Below are positions 11,070-21,146 of a DNA stretch of 64,000 nt, piece by piece. The DNA is from Pomphorhynchus laevis. Lineage: Eukaryota; Acanthocephala; Palaeacanthocephala; Echinorhynchida; Pomphorhynchidae. A program made the translations under genes and the position numbers. The notes beneath the pieces are model-generated. The model made no database searches. It saw only the letters and a program-made list of their open reading frames with translations, and was not told the DNA's origin. The stretch is from contig WNNJ02000930.1 in assembly GCA_012934845.2 (NCBI GenBank), positions 1 through 64,000 of the forward strand. Reading direction: 5' to 3'. The first letter of the stretch is position 1. Each line of letters starts with the position of its first letter.

Positions 11070-11083
11070 TGATATATATTAAC

Positions 11084-11496
11084 GAACTCATATCATTACT
11101 GCTGTCAAAAAGTTGTTGTACGCCGATGATCTTAAGGTCTATCGATGTGTTGTTAATGACCTTGACCAACAAATGTTACAGTCTGATCTCGATACATTGA
11201 CGTATTTGACAGCTGAGAAATGTTTAAGTATTAATTTGACAAAATGTGCATACATGCACATAGGGAATAAGTTTTCGACAACCAGCTACTTAATTAACTT
11301 ACAACCAATTCCTATAGTTCGTCAATATAGAGACTTGGGCGTCGTCGTTTTGGATGATCTAGGCACTAGGAAAAATACGGAGCAAATATGTGCTAGAGCA
11401 ACTCGAATTTCCGGTATGATTTCCAGATGTTTTAGTAAATTAGAAATTGAGTCATTTAAACTTTTATTTACTACTCTCTGTTCAAGTGTTATTAAG
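11084..11496 (+). pseudogene. LINE C RT fragment with the YADD catalytic motif
   Basis: The frame from 11,113 has LYADDLKVYRC, AEKCLSINLTKCAYMHIGN and YRDLGVVVLDDL, the RT palm and its downstream block. It stops where LINE E begins at about 11,497. The segment 11,390-11,496 belongs to a duplicated 157-bp stretch of LINE C (second copy 16,652-16,808). Confidence 0.85.
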
Positions 11497-11746
11497 ATAG
11501 TTTAAACTATTTTGTTATCGATATTAACTACTTAAAACGTTAAAAATAAGTCTTGGTTATTAAAACTCTTACACTAATTACACTAATTACAAAGCCTGGA
11601 AGATTGCAAGTTTTGAGCTTGGAAATTACGCAGTGGTGAAACATTTATTTGTCGTTTGGTTTCAGTCAGCTCACTCTCAAGAGAAAAAATATTTACAAAA
11701 AATATTTACAGCTTAAACACACAAAATTCAAACAAACAACCTACAA

Positions 11747-12782
11747 ATGGGATCAAAATCTCGTAAACGAAGGAGATCAAAATCTCCTTGGGTTGTGATG
11801 TCTGGACAACCGTCTCAATTCAGGAGTCCGAGCAATCGACTATGTGTGATAAGAAATTTATTTGTGGATATTGCAGCGCTTCGATTTTATTGCGAAATAT
11901 CAAAAGGATCACACCAAATAATTCCGATATCATATTTGCTGCTGATACGTTCAGAGAATCCAATGATGTTCACTCCGTCGGTTGGAGTTGTGCAGCACTT
12001 AAAGATGTAACTCAGACGAATGGTCATCGAGTGAAGATTGTCAAACTATGCCAAGTCAGGATATTGTGTCTAATCATACCTATGATGGGGACCTGAGAGA
12101 TACAAAAAACACCAGCCCTATACTCCCAGATGATATGATATCGAATTTGACAATTAGTAAAATCATGTCTAGTCTAGGTATGGAAACCGAGTCGGAAATA
12201 TTAATTATTAAAGAAGCTGTCAATTCCGTTGGCAAGTTACGATCCACATACCCTACCTCACCTTCTCTCACGAAGCAATCAGATAACAATGATATAGACT
12301 CTCATTGTATTGAAATTCCACACCAGGTTGCAATCGAGGGTGAACAGTCTAGAAAAGTTTTTAGTGAACAGTCTAGAAAAGTTTTCAGTCAGATATTCTC
12401 TCAACGACAAACTGATCCACTAAATAGTCACAGGTCATTCTTATCCAGCAAGTCTAATGAATCTTCCCAGGATCGGTGTTTGATTATTACGAACGTTTTC
12501 GAGTCGTCGTCTGATGTGGCTCAACCTAGAGTGGACCATGATGTTGAACAATTCCAAAAAATATTAAGAGTTATTATTTCTCCAGAAGATCCATATATTT
12601 CAGAAGTTCGCCCTATTGCGATATTTAGGATAGGCCGTCGCAACAATCTTGAAGAACGTTCTCGTTTGATGAAAGTTGTCTTTCGTACATCCTCAGTGGT
12701 CCGTGATTTGTTAAAACGCAGATCTAAACTGAGGCAGTCCGCATTTCGATTGTTGACAGATATGTCTTTCGCTGAGCGTTGA
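11747..12782 (+). pseudogene. LINE E ORF1 (PHD-like finger plus RNA-binding-type domain)
   Basis: The frame 11,788-12,096 has GCDVWTTVSIQESEQS, then KFICGYCSASILL, a compact PHD-like finger. The frame 12,048-12,782 continues with a polar linker and a domain beginning DRCLIITNVFESSS and running through ISEVRPIAIFRIGRRN, LMKVVFRTSSVVRDLLKRRS and FRLLTDMS, typical of the ORF1 RRM-like domain in CR1-group LINEs (LINE G at 31.7-32.1 kb has the same layout). A 36-nt segment encoding EQSRKVFS is tandemly repeated near 12,340-12,385. A frame change lies where the two frames overlap. Confidence 0.75.
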
Positions 12783-12886
12783 CACTGGCGTGTTGCTCGG
12801 ACCGAGCTAAATGCTCGGATAGAATCTGGAGAAACTGATCTGCATATTGTAAATTTTCGGGTAGTTCGGCGTCGTCCACGATTGAG

Positions 12887-13826
12887 ATGGCTTCCGCTAT
12901 GAAAACTTTTTCTGAGAATTGTAAGATAAGACCCAATGCGCCATATCGTAAAAACAACAAATGGCTCAAAGTTATATATTCGAACGTTCGAAGCGTTCTC
13001 AATAAGATGGATGAATTGAAGGTCATAGCTACTTCTCATCATCCAAATATCATTGCCCTTAGTTGTTCCTGACAGCTTATTATCCATAGATGGATATAAC
13101 CTGTTTCGTTGTGATCGATCTGGTCGAAGGGGAGGGGGTGTATTGCTATATTGTAGTTTAGGTATTGATATAGTGTGTTTGCAGACGATTCGTGATGCCA
13201 ATGGGATTGAGGCTTTATACCTCAAATTGTGCCTTGATCAGGTCAATTCTATGTATGTGCTAGTGTTCTATCGTCCTCCTTTGGCAAGTAGCGATGATTT
13301 AATAGAACTTATTGAGCTCTGTGGTCAACAGAAAAAATGCCTAATCTTAGGAGATCTGAATATTCCCTCAATAGATTGGGACTCGTTTTCATCTCCTAGT
13401 CGCATTGCATCGGACTCGGTTTTATTGAGTGTTCTACACAACAGTGGTCTGCATCAGCATGCACGTGAGGCAACCCGTTTCACTAGCCAGTCGTCTGCCC
13501 AGCTAGACGTGGTCTTGTCTTCGTTTAAGTCTGATATTACTCACATAGATTATCTTTCTGCACTGGGGATGAGCGATCATTGCGTACTGTCCTTTTCATT
13601 TAAATGCGCAAGCAATGTAACGTCGGTCAGTCCCATGCATGGTAAGCCTCTGAACTTCTGGAAGGCTGATTTCGACGCAATTATCTACAAATTGAATCTG
13701 GTTAGATGGCCAGATCCGTATAAATGCGGAATAGACGAGGCTTGGTATGTTTTTGGGAGCACACTCTATAACTTACTAATTTCGCATTCTCCCAATTTTA
13801 AAACACATAGGGAAGTTTGTCCTTAG
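12887..13826 (+). pseudogene. LINE E ORF2, AP-endonuclease domain
   Basis: It reads KVIYSNVRSVLNKMDELK, NIIAL (frame 12,887-13,072), then from 13,053 DSLLSIDGYNLFRCDR, RRGGGVLLYC, YVLVFYRPPL, LILGDLNIPSIDWDS, SAQLDVVLSS and LGMSDHCVLSF. GDLN and SDH are the catalytic APE motifs. A frameshift near 13,060 falls just where the SESWL glutamate motif should be. Otherwise the domain is complete. Confidence 0.85.
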
Positions 13827-13829
13827 TTT

Positions 13830-15699
13830 GATGGGCTTCTCCGGTATCACTCAAGCGCACGTAAACATGCGTGGATTTCATTTCGTTGTGGACAACAATC
13901 TTATGAGTCTTTTAAACAAATTAGGAATAGATTTACCGCTCTCAAGAGAATGAAGCGTCGTCAGTTTGAGGAGAAGCCGAGTTCTATGGATGGCAAGGCT
14001 CTATTCTCTTATATTCGAAAAATCAGGGGCTCGAATATTCCACTAGTATCGTTGAGGGATGATTCTCAAGGCGAAGTCACGTGTAAAAGTGTCATGGCAA
14101 ACTTATTTGCCCAGGAGTTCTCATCGATGTTTTGCTCTTCGCGGACATTGTGTAGTTCTGAATCAGAAAAGGGTTCAGATGCATTCGACCGATCTAATCT
14201 GTCGTTTTGTGCTGAAGATGTTTTAAAGCTTCTCTGTAAATTAAAACCGAACATCGCTGCCGGTCCGGACGGACTTCCCTCAATTCTTTTAAATAAAGTT
14301 GCTCCTCAAATATATTTATATGTTTTCCGTATGTTTCAGTTTTCTATTCTCCAATCTCGAATTCCTTCGCGTTGGAAGGAGTCCATTGTAGTTCCAGTGT
14401 ATAAAATGGGAGATCGACAAGTGTGTAAGAACTATCGCCCAGTAGCCTTGACATGTATTATTTGTAAGTTGCTTGAAAAGCTAATAGTCAAAAACATATC
14501 CTCTGATTTGGAAAGCAACGGTAAACTCACTGATTCCCAACACAGTTTCAGACCAAATAGATCAACAATAAGTAATCTTTTGGTTTCTTCCAACGCATGG
14601 CAGTCTTCATTAGATGAACGAGTTCAATCTGATATACTTTTTGTAGATTTCTCTCATGATTTTGATTCAGTTCCACATGATCGACTCATTTCACTAATTG
14701 AGGTCACTTAGTGTTTGTCCTATGTATGTCGCCTGGATTGTAAATTACTTAAGTTCACGCTCTTTCAAAGTACGTGTAGGTGCATATATGTCCACCTCAT
14801 TCGTTATTCATCCTGGCTTTCCACAGGGTGCTGTTATCTCCCCACTTCTTTTTATTGTATATATCAATGATCTCCTATCTGTAATTCGTTCTGATGTCGT
14901 AATGTATGCCGACGATGTTAAGATATGGCGGCCTATTAGAGACGGAAGGGACATTAAGATCCTTCAAGATGATCTGACATGTCTAGAAAAATGGTCAGCG
15001 GAAAATGGTTTGAGGGTTAACCCCTCTAAATGTGCGCATATGTCCATTGGTTCTTCACTAAACTCATCGTATCAGATAGGTCGAGTGGGTGAATTCAAAG
15101 ATCTTGGTGTGATGATGACCAGTAGCTTAAAAACTAATGTCCACACTAAATATATTTGTAATCGAGGCTATCGTATTTTATGGATGTTTTTTAAGTCTTT
15201 TGATCGGATAAGTCCATCAATGTTCAAGCGACTATTTTGCTCTTATATTCTTCCCATCCTTGAATACGGTTTACCTGTAACTTATCCACAGATTTTAAGG
15301 GAATCCCGTGACATTGAGAACTTGTTACGTAAAGGGTCACGAATGATTTCGAATTTCTCCAATTTGAGATATGCTGAACGTTTGACATCTCTACGTGTCG
15401 GCACATTGAAATATCGCAGATCGGCCATTGATTTATCAACTGCAGTCAAAATTGTTTTCAATGGCTTTGGTGGTCTCTCTAGCTTATTATCCGTGAATGA
15501 TGGACGAGAAACTCGTGGGCATGTGAGGAAATTAATAAAGCCAACTACAAGAATTCCTGTTCACCATCGATTTGCAACCAGGGTAATTAACGGGTGGAAT
15601 GCACTAAAGTGCCTTGATATCTCTAGTAGTATATCTAGTGATGCTATCAAGAAAGACATCGAAGCCGAAAGAAGGAATTTGCAACTACTATTTGATTGA
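13830..15699 (+). pseudogene. LINE E ORF2, reverse transcriptase domain
   Basis: The linker has ARKHAWISFRCG; the RT runs 13,950-14,711 (KPNIAAGPDGLPSILLNK, ESIVVPVYKMGDRQ, NYRPVALTCIICKLLEKLIV, FRPNRSTISNLL, motif A VDFSHDFDSVPHDRL) and 14,698-15,699 (FPQGAVISPLLFIVYINDLL, catalytic VVMYADDVKIW, ENGLRVNPSKCAHMSIG, FKDLGVMMTSS, YRILWMFFKSFDRI, C-terminal RLFCSYILPILEYGLP). One frame change near 14,700 separates motifs A and B. Two usually conserved places look changed: DFSKAFD is DFSHDFD, and VPQG is FPQG. Confidence 0.85.
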
Positions 15700-15775
15700 A
15701 TTTTTTGTTGATGTTTTTTATTTTATCATGTTTTGTAAGCGACAGGAGCTTGTAGCTCATTTGCTTCTGTTTGTT

Positions 15776-16150
15776 ATTTTTTTTATTTTTTATTAATTTA
15801 TTAATAATTTTACATCAAATACACGGTTATCCACTAATGGATCCGAAAATATCCAATAATTTAATTATTTACGAAACTCTATGTTTTTGTTCTATAACAA
15901 ACTTCTGTTTGTTAATTTGAAAATAATATACTGTTATAATAAATTAAATCAGAGAATTAAATTACAAAAATATTACTATTATAAATAACTTATAAATTAT
16001 TAAGTTGATAAATAACTTATTTATCAACTTATAAATAATGAATAATTTTATAATAAATAATATACTCTATGTTTGATTTTAGAATTACTCTGTATTTATC
16101 ACATTACTTGTGATAAATTCATTATTGGCATGAATTTGGCCAAACTAGTA
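15776..16150. other. AT-rich filler inside LINE E 3' region
   Basis: No coding signal. It includes a nearly perfect inverted repeat at 16,001-16,031, with 15-bp arms (TAAGTTGATAAATAA and complement) around a single C. Confidence 0.6.
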
Positions 16151-16234
16151 TGTTGGGCTGATGAATAATAACAAAAGCTAATAACATAGCAGTTCGTCTT
16201 GATGACGAACTGCGATGTTTTAATAACCCCAACA
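16151..16234. repeat. Two-tier hairpin (outer TGTTGGG/CCCAACA, inner 10-bp arms)
   Basis: Outer arms TGTTGGG (16,151-16,157) and CCCAACA (16,228-16,234) enclose a perfect inner hairpin GCAGTTCGTC-TTGAT-GACGAACTGC (16,189-16,213). It may be a small MITE-like element or a folded RNA; nothing in the sequence decides. Confidence 0.55.
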
Positions 16235-16256
16235 CGGTATAATATCTATAAAAACG

Positions 16257-16317
16257 ATTTATTTTTACGTGGCAAATGCGTGCCGGGGCACGCTTACATG
16301 ACCACAACAACAAAATA
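16257..16317 (-). mobile_element. LINE D 3'-end fragment, inverted, joined head-to-head to the second LINE E tail
   Basis: Reading the minus strand: TGTGGTCATGTAAGC, hairpin GCGTGC-CCCG-GCACGC, ATTTGCCACGTAAAAATAAAT, matching the D2 3' end at 23.24-23.29 kb. It stops at 16,317, and the second copy of the LINE E tail starts at 16,318 on the plus strand. Confidence 0.75.
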
Positions 16318-16599
16318 GACGAGAAACTCGTGGGCATGTGTGGAAATTAATAAAGCCAACTACAAGAATTCCTGTTCACCATCGATTTGCAACCAGGGTA
16401 ATTAACAAGTGGAATGCACTAAAGTGCCTTGATATCCCTAGTAGTATATCTAGTGATGCTATCAAGAAAGACATCGAAGCCGAAAGAAGGAATTTGCAAC
16501 TACTATTTGATTGAATTTTTTGTTGATGTTTTTTATTTTATCATGTTTTGTAAGCGACAGGAGCTTGTAGCTCATTTGCTTCTGTTTGTTATAATAATA

Positions 16600-17259
16600 A
16601 CTATTGTTCTTCAGCATCATACCCAGTTAACAAATCGGAAAAGCTTCGTATGTGATAGAGCAACTCGAATTTCCGGTATGATTTCCAGATGTTTTAGTAA
16701 ATTAGAAATTAAGTCATTTAAACTGTTATTCACTACTCTCTGTTCAAGTGTTCTTAACTATTGTTCTTCAGCATCATACCCAGTTAACAAATCGGAAAAG
16801 CTTCGTATTGAACAGGTATTGCGACGTGCTTCTAAACGGGTAGCGGGCCTTCATAACCCCTCTTATAAGGAACGGTTAAGTCGCCCTAATATGCCTTCAT
16901 TATCTTCACTTCGAGCACTAAATGACCTGGTTGTAGTGTGGCGGGCGATGAGCAATCGTGAGAATCCCGTTATAAATCTATTTCGTACGCGAAATGACTT
17001 AATTAATGACGTGGTCATCTACTTATGTTACAACGTAAAAACTGGCGTAAAAAAGAAGCATTAATTTTGCCGTGCGTGCCATTCCAGCTTGGAACAGTTT
17101 ACCGGCGGAAGTGGTGAAGCAAACCAGCAGACGTGGATTTGTATCTACTTTGAAGAAACTGACTAATTTTTAATTACTTTGTTGTTAGTTTCTTTTTATA
17201 TTTTAAATTGTGAAGGTGTCTATTGAGCCACGCTCGCTGACATTCTAGTAATACTAATA
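16600..17259 (+). pseudogene. LINE C RT C-terminus and 3' UTR
   Basis: It contains SSASYPVNKSEKLRIEQVLR, RASKRVAGLHNPSYKERL and LNDLVVVWRAMSN, then in another frame RAIPAWNSLPAEVV and STLKKLTNF with a stop at about 17,171. 16,600-16,651 completes the first copy of a 157-bp tandem duplication; 16,652-16,808 is the second copy and keeps the target site of LINE E uninterrupted (TGTTCTTAACTATTG). The 3' UTR ends with GAGC-CAC-GCTC and GTAATACTAATAA before the target duplication. Confidence 0.8.
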
Positions 17260-18470
17260 ATTTCATACGCCCTTCGAACCTTGCATCCGACAGTGTTTCT
17301 TTTAAATGCAATCGAGATGTCGTCCGCATAAATGATGGCGTGGGTGTTCCTATCCAAAAGACCCTCTGAAACTCTCCTTGTCACTATCATATAAATGATA
17401 GGAGACAGATGAGAGCCATGGGAAAGTCCTTTGTTGATATGATAGTAATTACCCACGCCATCATCCAAGTAGAAAGTTCTTGCTTTCAAAATGTCTAGGA
17501 CACGACGCAACATATTACTCGGTATTTTATCACTGGTCAACGTTGTAATTGTTGCATAATAGCCCAGATTGTCGAAGGCTGCCGACACATCCAGCGAATA
17601 GAGAACTGCAGGTCGACTGTCGCTGGTGATAAATCTCTACATGGACCTTACTGCCTTAACAGTTCCCCTTCCTCTACGAAACCCGTGAATGTGGTCTCCC
17701 AATATATCACGATCCTCGTAGAATCGGGAAAGGTTCCTAACAATAGCCCTCTCATAAACCATAATAATATTATTAGATATTGTTATGGGTCTTGTGTCTT
17801 TAACATTCGACACTTATCTTCCCTTCGCAAGGAACACCACCCTTCCGACCGTAATATCGCACCAAGCTGCTAGAGGTTCCTCTAGCATCTTGGCAGCAAT
17901 ATCCGTCCTAATGTTATCGACGATAAATTTGGTCGCAGCAGAACATGCCGAAGACCCGTTATATGAAATCTTCGGCACGACTGGCAACGTACACAAAATG
18001 CCGTCGACAGTGATGTCTTCTTGTGAAGTGTCGATGATCGAGAGCAAAAGTTCCATCCTGACTCTCATCATTTTCCTCTCAGTCCATACCTCAGCATTGG
18101 CTATATGCTTCATTCTTAGTTCATAAAGTACAAACTCAAAACCCTTAAAGGATATCCACTTAGAAGACGCTGTTCTCTAAAACGGAAGGTGGTTCGCCTA
18201 ATGGTTTGCCACCATTCCTTTAAAAAATTCTTGTAAGACAGCAACTTCATGGCGTCAACCCTCTGCTCCAACTCTTGAATGCCATTCTAGAGCAGAGCCA
18301 TTTAAGCAATTCTCTGAGATCAAGGATTCACATCCGTTCATAAACCCCAGAGAATACGGTTCAAATGAAGATCCTTGGGTGTGTACTTGATGTTCGGAGG
18401 TCGTTTATTCGTTAAGAATTTATTTGCATTGTTAGAAATGACATTATTCAAAATTAATAAATTATTTGAT
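17260..18470 (-). pseudogene. LINE A1 reverse transcriptase, N-terminal two thirds
   Basis: The frame 18,113-17,814 reads WTERKMMRVRMELLLS, AATKFIVDNIRTDIAAKMLE and WCDITVGRVVFLAKGR; after a frame change 17,588-17,220 has SAAFDNLGYYATITTLTSD, LKARTFYLDDGVGNYYHINK, GLSHGSHLSPIIYMIVTR and catalytic AIIYADDISIAFKRN. It closely resembles A2 (25.6-26.5 kb). It ends at 17,260, where LINE C was inserted. Confidence 0.85.
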
Positions 18471-18499
18471 TCTTTATTTTGTTTATAAAATTCATCAAA

Positions 18500-19075
18500 A
18501 AAATTCACCTAAAATTCACGGTAAAATTAATATTATTATTTAAATTTATCATTACTTCCTTAATTGCCTTATTGAATGCTTGTATACCGGCTCGTGTAGG
18601 TTGAAATCTAATCTTGAAAACTAGTTCCTCCTTCCACGACCAATATACAAGTTTATGTCCATTGTTAAAAGAATCTGGCAGCAAATTCTGCTGCAATTTC
18701 ATTTTGAATTTAGTATTTTTATTTTGCAAAATCCAATGTGGAGCAATATTTATTCCGACGACGGATAAATGTTCCTTCCGGGGTGACATATGACCTCCAA
18801 TGTTAGGGCGATCATATCGCCCACCCGAGACCCTCCGTCGTCGTTAAAACTTCCTATTAAAAGCTGAGCAACCAAATTGAATATCTTCAACAACATAGAC
18901 TAAATCTATCTAATCCCCCTTTTGGAACTCCAGGCACCCAGCTTGATGTAACAATTTGCTACATAAACGGGGTGTCTGGAGATGAAAAAACGGATAAGTT
19001 GGAATTAACCTACTTCGCTAGTGCCATACGATAGTAAAGAAGCGCAAAAATGCTTCTTTACCAACAGCTATTAGA
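18500..19075 (-). pseudogene. LINE A1 endonuclease C-terminal part
   Basis: A 94-codon frame (18,789-18,505) starts MSPRKEHLSVVGINIAPH and is preceded in another frame by RRRRVSGGRYDRPNIGG and IDLVYVVEDIQF. It lies between the RT (left) and the endonuclease start (23.3-23.6 kb, right), so it is read as the second half of the APE domain and its linker. I cannot place the SDH motif with certainty. Confidence 0.55.
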
Positions 19076-19249
19076 GTTTAAACTATCTTGTTATCCCTAT
19101 TAACTACTTACAATCTAAAGTAAATACAATTAATATACACAAGATTTAATATACATACAATCTAAAGTAAATACAACGACAACCATCGACGACAACCATC
19201 GACGACAACCATCGACGACAACAATCAACGACAATTATCGGTTGAAAAA

Positions 19250-20295
19250 TTGATTGAAATACATTCTTACAAGTTTATGAGAGGACGTAAGAAAACAACT
19301 AAGACCGACACCAACTATGGACAACTGCAAGTACAGTGCTCGATACACGACTGCAGCGTCTGGACAACAATCACCTGCGACAAGAATAAGGCTAAAGAAG
19401 ACTTCGTATGTGGTTTTTGTGCCAACAAACTAATCTGCAACCTTTCCAATAAGCACATATCAACATCCAACACGTCAACTCAAACTACCCCCGTCGTTTC
19501 TAATGTCCTTTCTCCACCACCGACCCTGCCACCATATACACTTCCCATTCCATGTCATCTTCACTCCCCGACACCCCACGTCCCGTCCTTCCCGTCTCGT
19601 TTCTCAATAACTTGCATCCATCAATCAAAATCACCTCCACCAACCTCCACTATCCTTCCACTCATAACCTTTCCTCACATCGCTTGCCACCCTCTTTATT
19701 ATCATTATCCTCTATGTATTCCGTCGTCAAACCAAATCCCTCCAAATCATCAACTGCCAGCTCTTCTATCGTGATCTCAACTACTCACGTCAGTCGTCCT
19801 TTACGGAAGCGCTTTACCTCTCGCGATCGTTGCGTCATTGTCACTAATATCACGCCTTCTAACTCCTTATCTCCACAAGCACGTCTGGACCACGATGTTT
19901 CCGCCTTCAGATTCATCCTCTCGTCTATTGTTCCTGCGGATAAACCATCCTTTTTCAAGGTTTCTCCTGTCGCATTCATCCGTCTAAACAAATCTTCTCA
20001 AACTAATCCTTCCCAGCACCCTCTCCTAAAAATTGTTTTCAAGCATTGATCTCACGCGTCTTCTGTCCTCTCTCAACGATTCAAACTCATGTCATCTTCA
20101 ACCACTCGAATTTTCCCCGATCGCGCCCCTTCTGAAATCGCTCAAATCTCTTCAGCCCGCATCGAAAAACGCCGTCGCGAGGAAAACGGCGAAACATCAC
20201 TCTCCATCCGAAACATAGACGGAAATTTTCAAGTTGTCCACACACATCCAAAAATTCAATGGCGCTCCATCTCTCCTATGTGTCTTCTCCACTAG
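19250..20295 (+). pseudogene. LINE D2 ORF1 (PHD-like finger protein)
   Basis: The frame 19,250-19,774 has CSIHDCSVWTTITCDKNKAK followed by DFVCGFCANKLIC, the PHD-like finger, then a Pro/Ser/Thr-rich linker. The reading shifts into 19,552-20,049, where DRCVIVTNITPSNS, ARLDHDVSAFRFIL and VSPVAFIRLNKSS match the RNA-binding-type domain of LINE E and G ORF1. It ends in a third frame near 20,295. At least two frame breaks. Confidence 0.75.
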
Positions 20296-21104
20296 ACTCT
20301 TTCGCCACAACACACGGTTTCCGCCTCGGTCTCCTCAACACTAGATCTATTCTCAATAAATCCAATCTTATCCTCAACCTATTCACCAATCAATCCATCG
20401 ATCTCTTCTGACTCAACGAATCCTGGCACCTAGATTCCGACGACTTTTCCAATCGCCGTCTGCTCTCTGCCGGTTGCTCTCTAGTCAAATCCGCCCGCCC
20501 CCTCAGCTCATGCCCTTAAATTCTCAAATCATGGCGGCATCGTCGCATTCGCGCGTCACCCAGCGTCTCTTCGCAAAATCAATCCCCCTTTCAGTCCTTG
20601 CTCTTTTGAATTGCTCACTTGTCGTTATTCTAGCCCGATCACTCTAGATCTCGCCATTGTATACCGTCCTGGTTCATCAGCTCCTACAGCCTTATTTTTT
20701 TACCGAACTCGCTGACATATTTTCTCATTGTTCTTTGTCCTCAATCCCTTCACTCGTTCTAGGCGACTTCAATATCCGCCGCTGACCTCCTTTCTCATTG
20801 TTCTTTGTCCTCAATCCCTTCACTCGTTCTAGGCGACTTCAATATCCGCCTAGACCGCCCCTCTTCCACGGATTCCATCAGGTTCATCAACATTCTATCC
20901 AACTACAATTACAAACTAATCTCCACTGCCCCCACACATATACTTGGTGGGGCACTCGACATCATCGCTGTCCCCGATCATTTTGCTGCCTACACCTCAC
21001 TGTCCATCTGCGATCCTGGTCAATCCGATCACTTTCTCGTCACCCTTGATCTCACTAACAACCACACCCCTTCTCACACACCTACAATCCTACGTCGCTT
21101 TTGA
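20296..21104 (+). pseudogene. LINE D2 ORF2, AP-endonuclease domain
   Basis: Readable pieces in shifting frames: LNTRSILNKSN, LNESWH, SSIPSLVLGDFNIRLDRPSS (20,805-), GGALDIIAVPDHF and DPGQSDHFLVTLDL. About 57 bp around 20,786-20,842 repeat 20,729-20,785 (CTCATTGTTCTTTGTCCTC...), a small tandem duplication over the GDFN motif. Confidence 0.75.
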
Positions 21105-21146
21105 AGAAATCTTGACCTTTTCCTTCTCCACTCTGCCTTACTCAAA

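Larger units (their letters stand above)
11497..16599 (+). mobile_element. LINE E (CR1-like), full length, inserted in LINE C
   Basis: The 5' end TAGTTTAAACTATTTTGTTA matches the 5' end of LINE D2 (19.07 kb). Contents: ORF1 (11.75-12.78 kb), endonuclease-RT ORF2 (12.89-15.70 kb), and a 3' UTR with a GAGCT-TGT-AGCTC hairpin. The 3' end at about 16,599 directly abuts LINE C sequence that continues the C sequence left at 11,496, so both element ends flank one target site. The last ~273 bp are present twice (15,503-15,775 and 16,318-16,590), separated by ~540 bp of AT-rich filler. Confidence 0.8.
4088..17259 (+). mobile_element. LINE C (CR1/L2-like), near full length, carrying four insertions
   Basis: It is flanked by ATTTCA at 4,082-4,087 and 17,260-17,265, and removing it rejoins LINE A1. 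The order is a 5' end with ATTAACTACTTACAATCT, ORF1 (4.3-5.3 kb), endonuclease (5.39-6.28 kb), RT (8.58-9.45, 9.57-9.70, 11.08-11.50 and 16.60-17.17 kb) and a 3' UTR ending TAGTAATACTAATAA. Subtracting the inserts leaves roughly 4.1 kb, normal for a complete CR1-type LINE. The frames are broken, so it is dead. Confidence 0.85.

Noticed and set aside
16151-16234. Hammerhead or C/D snoRNA reading of the CTGATGA and TTGATGACGAAC words
   Set aside because: No consistent three-helix fold, no GAAA box and no D box at the expected place.
17220-18126. A plus-strand gene from frames at 17,685-18,126
   Set aside because: The minus strand encodes LINE A RT motifs here; the plus frames are shadows.
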